Positions 1-9,685 of a DNA stretch of 64,000 bases are shown here, one piece after another. Source of the DNA: Microbacterium oxydans (lineage in GTDB: Bacteria; Actinomycetota; Actinomycetes; Actinomycetales; Microbacteriaceae). The first letter of the stretch is position 1. Each line of letters starts with the position of its first letter. Below the pieces are notes generated by a model. That model searched no databases, had not been told where the DNA came from, and saw only the letters and a program-made list of their open reading frames with translations. Both the position numbers and the translations under genes were made by a program. The stretch is from NCBI RefSeq assembly GCF_000956405.1, contig NZ_JYIV01000026.1:124001-188000 (forward strand), written 5' to 3'.

Positions 1-366
1 CTCGCGTGCGGCACGGAGGCGCTCCTTGGCCTCGACCTCCTCCTCCACCCGGCGGGGGGCCTCGACCTCCCAGGCGTCGATGTGGTCCTGGAAGGGACGT
101 CGCTGGCACCGCCGTGCGCTGTCGACCACGACGCTGCGGGCTACCATGTCCAGCCACGCGCACAGGGATCCGGGCGCAGCCGAGCGCACGGAGGTGACCG
201 CCTGCCAGGCGCGGGCGGCGATGTCCTGGGCCACGTCGTCGGCCTCATCGACCGGGACACCGAGCGATATGCCGCGGCGACGCAGCCGCTGCGGCTCCGA
301 GGCGAGGAGCGCGGTCAGGCCGGCCTTCGCGGACGCGTCGTCGACGGTGGTGAGTGTGATGCTCAT
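1..366 (-). CDS. RNA polymerase sigma-70 family (ECF-type) sigma factor, truncated at the window edge
   Basis: Only the first 122 codons are present; the gene runs off the left edge. It starts at ATG 366-364 with a GGAGG ribosome site six bases upstream. The visible protein looks like sigma region 2: an acidic DEADDVAQDIAARAW stretch (about residues 41-55), the helix used for core RNA polymerase binding, followed by W-L-D-M-V-A-R-S-V-V-V-D-S-A-R-R, which resembles the -10 recognition helix. Region 4 would lie outside the window. It follows the thioredoxin-reductase-like gene by about 90 bases on the same strand, so the two may be co-transcribed and the reductase could belong to the sigma factor's redox response; that link is inference. 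Family assignment rests on region 2 alone. Confidence 0.7.
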   Translation of the reverse strand, partial: MSITLTTVDDASAKAGLTALLASEPQRLRRRGISLGVPVDEADDVAQDIAARAWQAVTSVRSAAPGSLCAWLDMVARSVVVDSARRCQRRPFQDHIDAWEVEAPRRVEEEVEAKERLRAARE

Positions 367-454
367 CGAATCCTCCGAGTTCCCTCCGTGTAACGCCGAC
401 TCGCGTGCTCGTAATCCCGCGGCGGTCCCGTTGCGCTCTCACGCCGATGATCGT

Positions 455-1405
455 TCAGTGCGCGGTGGCCACGCCGATCGAGTCGTGCACCATGACCGCC
501 GCGACCCGCGCGCCCGCACCCGCCGCGACGATGAGCTGCTGCGGCCCGGGAGCAGCCGCGTCGCCTGCGGCGTACAGTCCCGGCACGCCTGTGCGGCCCG
601 AGCGGTCGGTGCGCAGGTGCCCGTCGCCGTCCGTCGCCGGAGCGATCCCCTCCAGGAACGACAGCGTGCTGTGCCATTCGGGACGCACGAACCCCCCGTC
701 GATGGCGACCGTCGTCTCGTCGGCCAGACGGATGCTCTCGATCTGACCTCGGTCGCCGACGAGCTCGACGATGGGTTCCCGGCGCAACGCGATCCCGACC
801 GCGGCCAGTTGCGCCTCTTCCTCCGCTGTCACCACGTCTGCGCCATGGGTGAACACGGTGAGGTTCTCGGTCAGGCGTCCGATGAGGCGGGCGCGATCGG
901 CGATGTCCGGTGTCTCGCCGATGAGGGCGAGGCGGCGACCCTGCAGCTCCCAGGCATCGCAGGCCGCGCAGCTGAACAGGCTCATACCGTAGTAGCCGCG
1001 GAGGTTCGGCACCTCGGGGAGCGTCTCGCGCAGCCCGGTGGCGAGCAGCACGGTGCGGGCGGTCACCGTCGTCTCGACCTCACGCCGCCCGATGTCGGCC
1101 GCGAACCCGTCGTCACCCGGTCGGAGCGCGATGACCCGTGTGCGCCGTCGCACCTCGACGTCGGGATAGGCGGAGAGCTCCTCGCGGGCGAGACGTCGCA
1201 GCTCCTGCGGCGGGATGCCGTCGCGGGTGAGGAAGCCGTGTGATCGCAGGGTCGCCGCGTTGCGCGGACGATCGGCGTCGATCACCAGCACCCGCATGAG
1301 TGCGCGCCCGAGGTTGAGCGCGGCGGAGAGGCCGGCCGGTCCGCCGCCCACGATGAGCACGTCGTAGTCGGTGCGCTCGCTCCCGCGCATCGCCGGAGAT
1401 GTCAT
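455..1405 (-). CDS. Thioredoxin-reductase-like FAD/NAD(P)-dependent oxidoreductase
   Basis: A 316-residue flavoprotein. Near the N terminus DVLIVGGGPAGLSAALNLGR is the FAD Rossmann motif. The middle carries SCAACDAW, a CxxC redox pair placed as in thioredoxin reductase. Near the C terminus GVPGLYAAGDAAAPGPQQL is the second FAD-binding motif. The NAD(P) motif is degenerate (LIGETPD in place of GxGxxA), so pyridine nucleotide use is less certain. An in-frame ATG lies two codons upstream at 1411, but the AAGGA ribosome site is only two bases from it and eight from 1405, so I prefer 1405. The partner could be a thioredoxin or glutaredoxin-like protein, none of which is in the window. The sigma factor gene lies just downstream. 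Confidence 0.8.
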   Translation of the reverse strand: MTSPAMRGSERTDYDVLIVGGGPAGLSAALNLGRALMRVLVIDADRPRNAATLRSHGFLTRDGIPPQELRRLAREELSAYPDVEVRRRTRVIALRPGDDGFAADIGRREVETTVTARTVLLATGLRETLPEVPNLRGYYGMSLFSCAACDAWELQGRRLALIGETPDIADRARLIGRLTENLTVFTHGADVVTAEEEAQLAAVGIALRREPIVELVGDRGQIESIRLADETTVAIDGGFVRPEWHSTLSFLEGIAPATDGDGHLRTDRSGRTGVPGLYAAGDAAAPGPQQLIVAAGAGARVAAVMVHDSIGVATAH

Positions 1406-1534
1406 CCGCATGGTCCTTCCGAGAAAGGGACGGATCCATGCCGCGGCGTCTGCCGGGCGACACCGCCGGGGCGGCCGGTAAGGCTCGCCTTACTCTCATC
1501 CTGCCATCGTTCGATGCTCGCGGCGCCGCGTCGC

Positions 1535-2335
1535 TCAGCCTCTTCGCACGGGCTGCTGCAGTTCGGTGACCCAGTCGGACTGGTCGTCGGAGACGGCGCG
1601 CACGTAGAGCTCACGGCAGGGTCCGTCGTGCACCAGACCGCGGGCGACGATCTCGGTGTGGATCGCGTGCCAGCTCTCGGCGATGTGGTCCATCGAGCCG
1701 AGGTGGATGCCGCAGACGGCCTCTTCCGCCGCCGGCAGCTCGATGATCTCGACGCCGTCCCGCGCCGGCCCCGTATAGGTGTACCCGGCGATGACCTGCA
1801 GACCGTCGTCGAGCGTCTCGTACTGGGCGATCGGAGTCGACAGGGAGTGGTCGTCGCCGATGATCTCCGCCACAGCGTCGAACGACGGGCCGACGACGCC
1901 GGCGACGGCGGGCTGGTCGGGGACGACCGTGCGGATCGCGGCCAGACGAACGGCGGGGAGGGGCTTGTCGATGATCTCGATCTGGGACATCTGATTCTCT
2001 CTCTCGATGAGGTGGAGACGCCGTTCCACGTCGACGAGTCGCTCCGCGGCCACGCGGTGCTCCTGCTCGACCTCGGCGCGACGGATCCGCAGCAGGGAGG
2101 CGATGCGCTCGGCGCCGACGCCCTGGTCGAGGATGGCGGAGATGTCGTCGAGCCCGAACCCCAGCTGGCGCAGGGCGACGATCCGGTGCAGCCGTTCCAG
2201 CTGAGACGGATCGTAGGAGCGGTAGCCGCTGAACTCGTCCACGTGGGCGGGCACGAGCAGGCCGGCGGCGTCCCAATGCCGAAGCATCCGGTGGGTCACC
2301 TGGCCGATCTGCGCGAACGCTCCGATGGACAACAT
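1535..2335 (-). CDS. MerR-family regulator with GyrI-like effector domain
   Basis: A 266-residue protein. Residues 1-70 form a MerR winged helix (start MLSIGAFAQ, then RMLRHWDAAGLL and GYRSYDPSQLERL). A dimerising helix follows (about 80-115). Residues 118-266 resemble the GyrI/BmrR effector-binding fold (TGPARDGVEIIELPA, CGIHLGSMDHIAESW). Such proteins bind bulky hydrophobic or cationic compounds and distort promoters with long spacers. It diverges from the phosphotransferase gene, with a repeated AGGGTCAAGT element between them. The target could be itself, the flavoprotein downstream or the divergent gene; the sequence does not decide. Confidence 0.85.
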   Translation of the reverse strand: MLSIGAFAQIGQVTHRMLRHWDAAGLLVPAHVDEFSGYRSYDPSQLERLHRIVALRQLGFGLDDISAILDQGVGAERIASLLRIRRAEVEQEHRVAAERLVDVERRLHLIERENQMSQIEIIDKPLPAVRLAAIRTVVPDQPAVAGVVGPSFDAVAEIIGDDHSLSTPIAQYETLDDGLQVIAGYTYTGPARDGVEIIELPAAEEAVCGIHLGSMDHIAESWHAIHTEIVARGLVHDGPCRELYVRAVSDDQSDWVTELQQPVRRG

Positions 2336-2364
2336 GTCTCCGTTCTCCCGTCTGCCACTGTGTG

Positions 2365-2391
2365 AGGGTCAAGTGAGTCTCAGGGTCAAGT
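2365..2391. promoter_or_regulatory. Direct repeat AGGGTCAAGT between merR-type gene and phosphotransferase
   Basis: The 10-mer AGGGTCAAGT occurs at 2365-2374 and again at 2382-2391, start to start 17 bases. On the minus strand each copy reads ACTTGACCCT and so contains a TTGACC -35-like box oriented toward the MerR gene. This is a plausible autoregulatory operator; no clear -10 with usual spacing was found. Confidence 0.4.
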
Positions 2392-2436
2392 ATCGCGGCG
2401 GGGCGGCGGGGAGCCTCGGCGCGCTAACGTCGACGA

Positions 2437-3186
2437 GTGGACGAAGAGGTGCTGGCCGGAGGGAACGCGAGCGGAGTCGTGGTGCGCATCGGTGACACCG
2501 TGCGCAAGTCGTGGACGGCGGCGACCCCCAGCGTCAATCGCTTCGTCGCGGTGCTGCGGGCGGCAGGGGTGGATGCGCCTCAACCGCGTGGTCGCGACGA
2601 GCAGGGACGCCAGGTCGTCGAGTTCGTGCCTGGGACCTTGGCGATGGACGGTGAGCGGCTGACGGAGGTCGATCTGCGGCGCGTCGGGTCGATGATCCGC
2701 GAGATCCACGACGCCGGTGCCGGCTACCGGCCGGAGGAGGGCGCGGTCTGGGAGAGCCCGATCGCCGCACCCGGTTCCGAGCTCATCTGTCACAACGACC
2801 TGGCGCCCTGGAACCTCGTCATCGGCGAACGCTGGGTGTTCATCGACTGGGATGCGGCCGCTCCGAGCACCCGACTCTGGGACCTCGCCTACGCGGCGCA
2901 GGCATTCACCCTGTCTGATGTCGGACGGGCCCCGCAAGAGGCGTCCCGGGATCTCGCTGCGCTGATCGACGGATACCGCGCGGACGACGCCGTGCGCCGT
3001 GATCTGCCTCGAGCGATGGAGGACCGGACGGCGGCGATGCTCGCACTGCTCGAGCGATCGCATGTGGTCGGCGACGAGCCGTGGGCGTCGATGTACGTGG
3101 ACGGGCATGGCGACCACTGGGCGAACGCGCTGCGCTACGTACGGGAGCATCGAGCGTTGTGGGCCGACGCGCTGGGCGGGAACTGA
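2437..3186 (+). CDS. Phosphotransferase of the aminoglycoside/choline kinase (APH) fold
   Basis: A 249-residue protein starting at GTG 2437. It carries the APH catalytic signature HNDLAPWNLV (His119, Asp121, Asn126) and the metal-binding IDWDAA (Asp137) about 16 residues later, with correct spacing. The N-terminal part (RIGDTVRKSW, VLRAAGVDAPQP, VEFVPGTL) matches the nucleotide-binding lobe. The family phosphorylates hydroxyls of aminoglycosides, choline, homoserine and sugars. Nothing here shows the substrate, and many chromosomal members are not resistance genes. It is transcribed away from the MerR gene. Confidence 0.8.
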   Translation: MDEEVLAGGNASGVVVRIGDTVRKSWTAATPSVNRFVAVLRAAGVDAPQPRGRDEQGRQVVEFVPGTLAMDGERLTEVDLRRVGSMIREIHDAGAGYRPEEGAVWESPIAAPGSELICHNDLAPWNLVIGERWVFIDWDAAAPSTRLWDLAYAAQAFTLSDVGRAPQEASRDLAALIDGYRADDAVRRDLPRAMEDRTAAMLALLERSHVVGDEPWASMYVDGHGDHWANALRYVREHRALWADALGGN

Positions 3187-3296
3187 CTCGGCTTCCGGGG
3201 GAGCTTTCGAGTGCTGCGACGACCACATTCCGATATATCGTTTTTGCGCCGTGATCTGGTGCTTCGAATGTCGGAGGCTCCTGGTTCACTGCGGGT

Positions 3297-4601
3297 ATGA
3301 CGGCACTGGCTGACGCGACGATCGAGCAGGTGGGCGCGCTCGCCGCGCTCACCGACATGCTCGTCGAGGTCGAGCGCACGATCAGCAGTCTGCAGGCCGC
3401 GCGCGACGGCATCCTGGCGGTGGGGTCACAGATCGCCCTCGAAGTCGCCGACCAGGCGGAGCATCCCGATCACGGTGACATGTCGGCGCGCACGGTGGCC
3501 GCCGAGTTCGCCGCCGCCCTGCGGGTGAGCGATCGGACGGTGCAGCGCCGGATGGCAGACGCGGCGTGGGTCGTGGAGCGCTTCCCGCTGGTCTGGGAGG
3601 CGCAGGGTGCCGGTCGCATCAGCGCGGCGCACGCCCGGGTCATCTGCGAAGCGGGCGAGCACCTCTACGACGGGGCAAGCCGCGATGCCTACGCGACGCA
3701 GATGATCGCCTTCGCTGAGACGGAATCTCCGGGGCGAGTGGGCCGCATGGCTCGTAGGGTGGCTGAGCGGTTCCAGGCGCGGTCGATCGAGGAGCGCCAC
3801 CTCGACGCACGGGAAGAGCGATCCGTGTGGGTGAAAGACGTCGGCGACGGGATGTCTCAGCTCGGCCTGCTCGGCCCGTCGACGCTCGTCCACGGTGTCT
3901 TCGATCGGCTCACACAGATGGCCGAAACAGTGCGAGGGACGGATGGGCCTTCTGGTCGGGAATCGGACGCTTCGGCTGATCCGCGCACCGCTGATCCGCG
4001 CACCATCGCTCAGCTCCGCGCCGACCTCGCTCTCGACCTGCTCCTCTCCGGCGCTCCGATCGGCCACGACGCTCCCGATGGCCTCCTCGCGGGGATCCGC
4101 GGGGCCGTGTCGATCAGCGTTCCGGTCACCACGCTCATCGGGCAGGACACCGCCCCGGCCGAGTTGAACGGCCGCACTCCGATCGACCTCGAGACCGCCC
4201 GCGCGCTCGCCGGCGCGGCCTCCGGGTGGGATCGAGTGCTGACCCACCCCATCACCGGCGCGCTCCTCGCGGTTGACCGGTATCGTCCGGGCCCTGATCT
4301 GAAGCGACATCTGCGGGCGAGGGATCAGCGCTGCCGGTTCCCCGCCTGCGGATACGCCTCCACTGAGTGCGACATCGATCATCATCACGATGCCGCGCTC
4401 GGGGGCGCCACCCGCGAATCGAATCTCGGTCATCTGTGCCGACGCCATCACATGCTCAAACACCACTCGCCGTGGGCGGTCGAGCCTCTGGGTGGCGGCG
4501 TCTACGCCTGGACGAGTCCGACCGGCAAGAGCTACATCGACCGACCGCCACCTCAGAACACCGTCGCCTTCACGGAAGACCTCGCGGTGGTCCCGTTCTG
4601 A
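3297..4601 (+). CDS. DUF222 and HNH endonuclease domain protein (13E12 family)
   Basis: A 434-residue protein. The N-terminal two thirds are the helical DUF222 region (about residues 15-320). The C terminus is an HNH nuclease motif: RCRFPACGYASTECDIDHHHD, then NLGHLCRRHHMLKHH. Paired cysteines and histidines suggest a zinc-bound beta-beta-alpha-metal core. These genes are multicopy in actinobacterial genomes, and in mycobacteria some overlap integration sites; their physiological role is unknown. Residues 208-230 carry a repetitive DPRTADPRT stretch encoded by a short duplication near 3975-4000. The upstream gap (3187-3296) holds an AT-rich GATATATC palindrome near 3229 that could be part of its promoter. 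Confidence 0.85.
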   Translation: MTALADATIEQVGALAALTDMLVEVERTISSLQAARDGILAVGSQIALEVADQAEHPDHGDMSARTVAAEFAAALRVSDRTVQRRMADAAWVVERFPLVWEAQGAGRISAAHARVICEAGEHLYDGASRDAYATQMIAFAETESPGRVGRMARRVAERFQARSIEERHLDAREERSVWVKDVGDGMSQLGLLGPSTLVHGVFDRLTQMAETVRGTDGPSGRESDASADPRTADPRTIAQLRADLALDLLLSGAPIGHDAPDGLLAGIRGAVSISVPVTTLIGQDTAPAELNGRTPIDLETARALAGAASGWDRVLTHPITGALLAVDRYRPGPDLKRHLRARDQRCRFPACGYASTECDIDHHHDAALGGATRESNLGHLCRRHHMLKHHSPWAVEPLGGGVYAWTSPTGKSYIDRPPPQNTVAFTEDLAVVPF

Positions 4602-4686
4602 GCGCTGCCTTGTCGTGAGTCGGGTGCTCGCCCCGCGTGAGGGGAGCCCTTGATCTCAAAGTTGAGCCAGTTCATATCAAGTTCAT

Positions 4687-4715
4687 TTGACTCCTCGTCG
4701 ACCTCTGAGTACACT
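4687..4715 (+). promoter_or_regulatory. dnaK operon promoter
   Basis: TTGACT (4687-4692) and TACACT (4710-4715) are separated by exactly 17 bases, a good vegetative sigma promoter. The -10 box overlaps the HspR repeat that begins at 4714. Confidence 0.75.
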
Positions 4716-4734
4716 TGAGTCATCGCGACTCAGG
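4714..4734 (+). promoter_or_regulatory. HAIR operator (HspR binding site) of dnaK
   Basis: CTTGAGT-CATCGCG-ACTCAGG matches the HspR-associated inverted repeat CTTGAGT-N7-ACTCAAG with one mismatch. It overlaps the -10 box and probable start point, so HspR would repress by occlusion. The gene for HspR is the last of the same operon, which closes an autoregulatory loop known from Streptomyces and mycobacteria. Confidence 0.85.
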
Positions 4735-4743
4735 TTTTCCTGA

Positions 4744-6675
<1,932 letters not shown>

Positions 6676-6677
6676 CC

Positions 6678-7334
6678 ATGACCGACAAGAACTTCGACGA
6701 GAACCAGAATCCTGAGTCCGCCGAAGGTCGCAGCGAGGGGTCGGATGCTCAGGCATCCGGCCCCGCGCCGCACCACCAGGACTCCCGCGATGCGCAGGCC
6801 GCCGAGGGCTCGGATGAGACCCCGGCAGACGGCGCTCCCGATGACCTGACGGTCGACGACATCCTCGGAGCGACCCAGACCGGCGAAGCCGCGGCGGAAG
6901 ACGCCGTGCTCGCCGACCTCGAGTCCACTCTGCTGAACGACCTCAAGCGTCTGCAGGCCGAGTACGCCAACTACCGTCGCCGCACGGAAGAGCAGCGCCA
7001 GGTCGAGATCGAGCGGGCGAAGGGCGAGGCCGCCAAGGGCCTGGTCCCCGTGCTCGACGACCTCGATCGCGCGGCCCAGCACGGCGACCTGGTGGAGGGT
7101 ACGCCCTTCGCCGTGATCGCCGAGAAGGTGCGCGCGGTCGTGGAGCGTCTCGGAGTGGTCGCATACGGCGAGAAGGGCGAGGAGTTCGACCCGCAGCGTC
7201 ACGAGGCGATCTTCCAGCAGCCGACCCCGGGAGCTGCGAAGACCACGATCCTCGAGGTCGTCGAGGTGGGCTACCGTCTCGGCGATGTCGAACTGCGCCC
7301 CGCGAAGGTCGTCGTCGCTGTCCCGGAAGGGTAG
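6678..7334 (+). CDS. grpE: Nucleotide exchange factor GrpE
   Basis: A 218-residue protein starting two bases after the dnaK stop. The first 75 residues are low-complexity and acidic. A long dimerising helix follows (LESTLLNDLKRLQAEYANYRRRTEEQ, about 77-110), then the C-terminal beta domain with the family signature around FDPQRHEAIFQ. GrpE releases ADP from DnaK and acts as a thermosensor in some bacteria. Coupling with dnaK is certainly translational. Confidence 0.97.
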   Translation: MTDKNFDENQNPESAEGRSEGSDAQASGPAPHHQDSRDAQAAEGSDETPADGAPDDLTVDDILGATQTGEAAAEDAVLADLESTLLNDLKRLQAEYANYRRRTEEQRQVEIERAKGEAAKGLVPVLDDLDRAAQHGDLVEGTPFAVIAEKVRAVVERLGVVAYGEKGEEFDPQRHEAIFQQPTPGAAKTTILEVVEVGYRLGDVELRPAKVVVAVPEG

Positions 7335-7341
7335 GTGATCG

Positions 7342-8325
7342 ATGGCCAGCCAGGATTGGTTCGACAAGGACTTCTACAAGACCCTCGGGGTCTCCAAGGA
7401 CGTCAGCGATGCGGATCTGAAGAAGACGTACCGCAAGCTCGCGCGCAAGTATCATCCGGACTCCAACCAGGGTGATGCCAAGGCCGAGGCGAAGTTCAAG
7501 GAGATCAGCGAGGCGTACTCGGTGCTCTCCGATGCGGAACAGCGCAAGGAGTACGACGAGATCCGCGCCATGGGCTCCGGTGCCCGCTTCACGGCGGGCG
7601 GCCAGGGCGCAGGCGGCTTCGAAGACGTGTTCAGCCGGTTCGGCCAGCAGGGCCGAGGGCAGACCGCGGACTTCGAGGACATCTTCGCGATGTTCAACCA
7701 GGGTCAGGGTGGGAGCTTCGGCGGCGGACGCTTCGGGCAGCCGAGCGGCGGCTACCGCGGCTTCGGCGGACCGCAGCGCGGCGCCGACGTGACCGCGCGC
7801 ACCACGCTCGACTTCGCCACCGCCGTGCAGGGCGAGACCATCTCGCTGCAGGGTGAGGACGGCAAGCCGTTCAAGGTGAAGATCCCGGCGGGCGTGGCCG
7901 ACGGTCAGAAGATCCGTCTGCGTGGGCGCGGACGGCCCTCGCCCGATGGTGGCGAGAGCGGTGACATCGTGGTGCAGATCACGGTGCGGCCGCATCCGGT
8001 CTTCACCCGCGACGGTCTCAACCTGCGCGTCGTGGTGCCCGTCACCTTCACCGAGGCGACGCTGGGCGCGACCATCGAGGTCCCGACCCTCGGGGGCGAC
8101 GTGGTCAAGCTCCGCGTCGCGCCGGGCACCCCCTCCGGGCGGGTGCTGCGCGTCAAGGGACGAGGAGTCGCGACGTCGAAGGGCACCGGTGATCTGCTCG
8201 CCGAGCTCCAGGTCGCGGTGCCGACGCACCTCGACGAGGCCGCACGCGCGGCGCTGGAGAAGTTCCAGGAGCTCGAGCCCGACGAGAACCCGCGAGCCGA
8301 GTTGATGGCGAAGGCCCGGCGATGA
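7342..8325 (+). CDS. dnaJ: DnaJ-type co-chaperone without zinc-finger domain
   Basis: A 327-residue J protein. The J domain spans residues 9-75 with HPD at 38-40. A Gly/Phe-rich linker follows (75-145, including GFEDVFSRFGQQGRG and FGGGRFGQPSGGYRGFGG), then the two C-terminal beta domains from about residue 150. The CxxCxGxG zinc-binding repeats of classical DnaJ are absent, so it has CbpA-like (class B) architecture, although it sits in the canonical dnaJ slot seven bases after grpE. In actinobacteria a second, zinc-containing DnaJ is usually encoded with hrcA; that is outside this window. Confidence 0.93.
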   Translation: MASQDWFDKDFYKTLGVSKDVSDADLKKTYRKLARKYHPDSNQGDAKAEAKFKEISEAYSVLSDAEQRKEYDEIRAMGSGARFTAGGQGAGGFEDVFSRFGQQGRGQTADFEDIFAMFNQGQGGSFGGGRFGQPSGGYRGFGGPQRGADVTARTTLDFATAVQGETISLQGEDGKPFKVKIPAGVADGQKIRLRGRGRPSPDGGESGDIVVQITVRPHPVFTRDGLNLRVVVPVTFTEATLGATIEVPTLGGDVVKLRVAPGTPSGRVLRVKGRGVATSKGTGDLLAELQVAVPTHLDEAARAALEKFQELEPDENPRAELMAKARR

Positions 8326-8370
8326 GCACTCACCAGCTCCACGCCGCGCACACAGGCATTCGCGCCGGAT

Positions 8371-8397
8371 CAGGCCGTTCTGCGAAGAACGCGCCTG
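8371..8397 (+). terminator. RNA hairpin between dnaJ and hspR
   Basis: CAGGC-CGTTCT, loop GCGA, AGAACG-C-GCCTG: an 11-bp stem with one bulged C and a GNRA tetraloop. There is no T tract. It lies in the 139-base gap before hspR and could reduce read-through or define a processing point, lowering HspR relative to DnaK. Confidence 0.5.
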
Positions 8398-8464
8398 TTC
8401 CGGCGCCTCTGCCTGAATCCGCGCGCACGACAAGAGACACGGGTAGGAGAGGAGAGGGGAGTCG

Positions 8465-8881
8465 ATGATGAACGCCGACACCCCGGTGTTCGCGATCGCG
8501 GCCGCCGCCGAGCTCTCCGGCCTCCACCCCCAGACGCTGCGGCAGTACGACCGCATCGGTCTCGTCGTCCCCGGCCGCACCTCGGGAGGCTCGCGCCGCT
8601 ACTCTTCTCGCAACATCGAGCAGCTGCGCGAGGTCGCACAGCTCTCCTCCGAAGGAGTGAGCCTTCCCGCGATCGCCCGGCTCCTCGACCTGGAAGACGA
8701 GAACAGGGCCTTGCGCAACCGGATCGCCGTGCTGGAAAGCGCACTGCGCACCGAACGGGAGAATCGTCCGGGCGTGCGCGTGTTCGCCGCGGGTTCCGCC
8801 GGCGTCGTCCCCATGCCCACCGGACGACGCCTGCGGCGCTCCACCGAAGTGGTGCTTTGGGACCCGCGAGGCAGCGCCTGA
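8465..8881 (+). CDS. hspR: Heat-shock repressor HspR (MerR family)
   Basis: A 138-residue MerR-type protein. FAIAAAAELSGLHPQTLRQYDRIGLVVPGRTSGGSRRYS is the winged helix, and a leucine-rich helix (VAQLSSEGVSLPAIARLLDLEDENRALRNRIAVLESAL) forms the dimer coil. The basic C terminus is typical of HspR. It is preceded by a purine-rich ribosome site; the second ATG at 8468 could also serve. HspR uses DnaK as co-repressor in Streptomyces, so heat that draws DnaK away relieves repression. Matching HAIR sites occur before dnaK and clpB in this window. Confidence 0.95.
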   Translation: MMNADTPVFAIAAAAELSGLHPQTLRQYDRIGLVVPGRTSGGSRRYSSRNIEQLREVAQLSSEGVSLPAIARLLDLEDENRALRNRIAVLESALRTERENRPGVRVFAAGSAGVVPMPTGRRLRRSTEVVLWDPRGSA

Positions 8882-8931
8882 GGGGGCGCCTGAGCAGCGC
8901 CTGAGGGTGCGCCGGAATCAGACCTCCCGCC

Positions 8932-9363
8932 TCAGTCGCCTGCGTCGCGCCGAGGATCCACCCTCCGCACGAGCACCCACGTGTTGCCGTGGTCGCCGAC
9001 CGTGTGGGTGAACTCATCCAGTGCTGCCTGAGACAGCGCCAGGCCGCGACCGCTTTCCGCTGCCTCTTCCGGCATGGAGACGGCGTCCCAGTCGATCGGG
9101 GCAGGCGGAGCAGTGTCGCGAACCGAGGCCCGCAGCTCGTCGGCGGTCACCCGTACGTCGACGCTGAACACGACCTCCGTGCGGTCGTTGTGCTGCGCGA
9201 TGTTGGTGGTGACCTCGCTCAGCGCGAGGGTGAACAGGGTGCGATCCTGCGGCGACACCTCTGGGGCGCGCTCCCAGAGTCGGTCGAGCTCATCGAGCGC
9301 ACGGTCGACGAGGTCGAGCCCGGCGGGCCCTGAGACGTGGAAGGCCCGCGTCTCAGCGTCCAT
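8932..9363 (-). CDS. ATP-binding anti-sigma / switch kinase (RsbW-like HATPase)
   Basis: A 143-residue single-domain GHKL ATPase. The N box is ALSEVTTNIAQHN and the G1 region is PEEAAESGRGLALSQAALDEF, with ATP-binding motifs in usual order. RsbW/SpoIIAB proteins bind a sigma factor or another target and phosphorylate a STAS antagonist. Its start overlaps the STAS gene by 11 bases, which makes that protein the obvious substrate. No sigma factor gene is in this operon, so the regulated target is open. Confidence 0.85.
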   Translation of the reverse strand: MDAETRAFHVSGPAGLDLVDRALDELDRLWERAPEVSPQDRTLFTLALSEVTTNIAQHNDRTEVVFSVDVRVTADELRASVRDTAPPAPIDWDAVSMPEEAAESGRGLALSQAALDEFTHTVGDHGNTWVLVRRVDPRRDAGD

Positions 9364-9685
9364 CGAACGCCGATTCCGGCGTGGGGTAGTCGCGCAGCAC
9401 GCGATCCAGGTTGGTCAGGTGGAGCACGGTGCGCACCGCCTCGGGGACGGCGGCGATGCGCAGATCGCCGCCGGCGACGCGAGCGCTCTTGAGACCGCCG
9501 ATGAGGGCGCCGAGGCCGGAGGAGTCGACGAACTCGGTGCCGCTCAGATCGATCGCGACGTTCGGCTCGCCGCCCGCGATCAGGTCGCTCACCGCGTTGC
9601 GCAGCATCGGCGCTCCCGACGCGGTCAGGCGCCCGGTGATCGTGACGACGGCATAGCCGTCCCTGGTGTCAGTGGTGACGTTCAT
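9353..9685 (-). CDS. STAS-domain anti-sigma factor antagonist (RsbV-like)
   Basis: A 110-residue STAS protein. The phosphorylation loop reads GTEFVDSSGLGALIGG; by comparison with SpoIIAA, Ser56 is the likely phospho-acceptor. The upstream GT2 gene overlaps it by 17 bases and the switch kinase overlaps it downstream by 11, so all are translationally linked. The unphosphorylated form would bind the kinase and free the kinase's target; the PP2C phosphatase at 11630 would regenerate it. Confidence 0.88.
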   Translation of the reverse strand: MNVTTDTRDGYAVVTITGRLTASGAPMLRNAVSDLIAGGEPNVAIDLSGTEFVDSSGLGALIGGLKSARVAGGDLRIAAVPEAVRTVLHLTNLDRVLRDYPTPESAFDGR

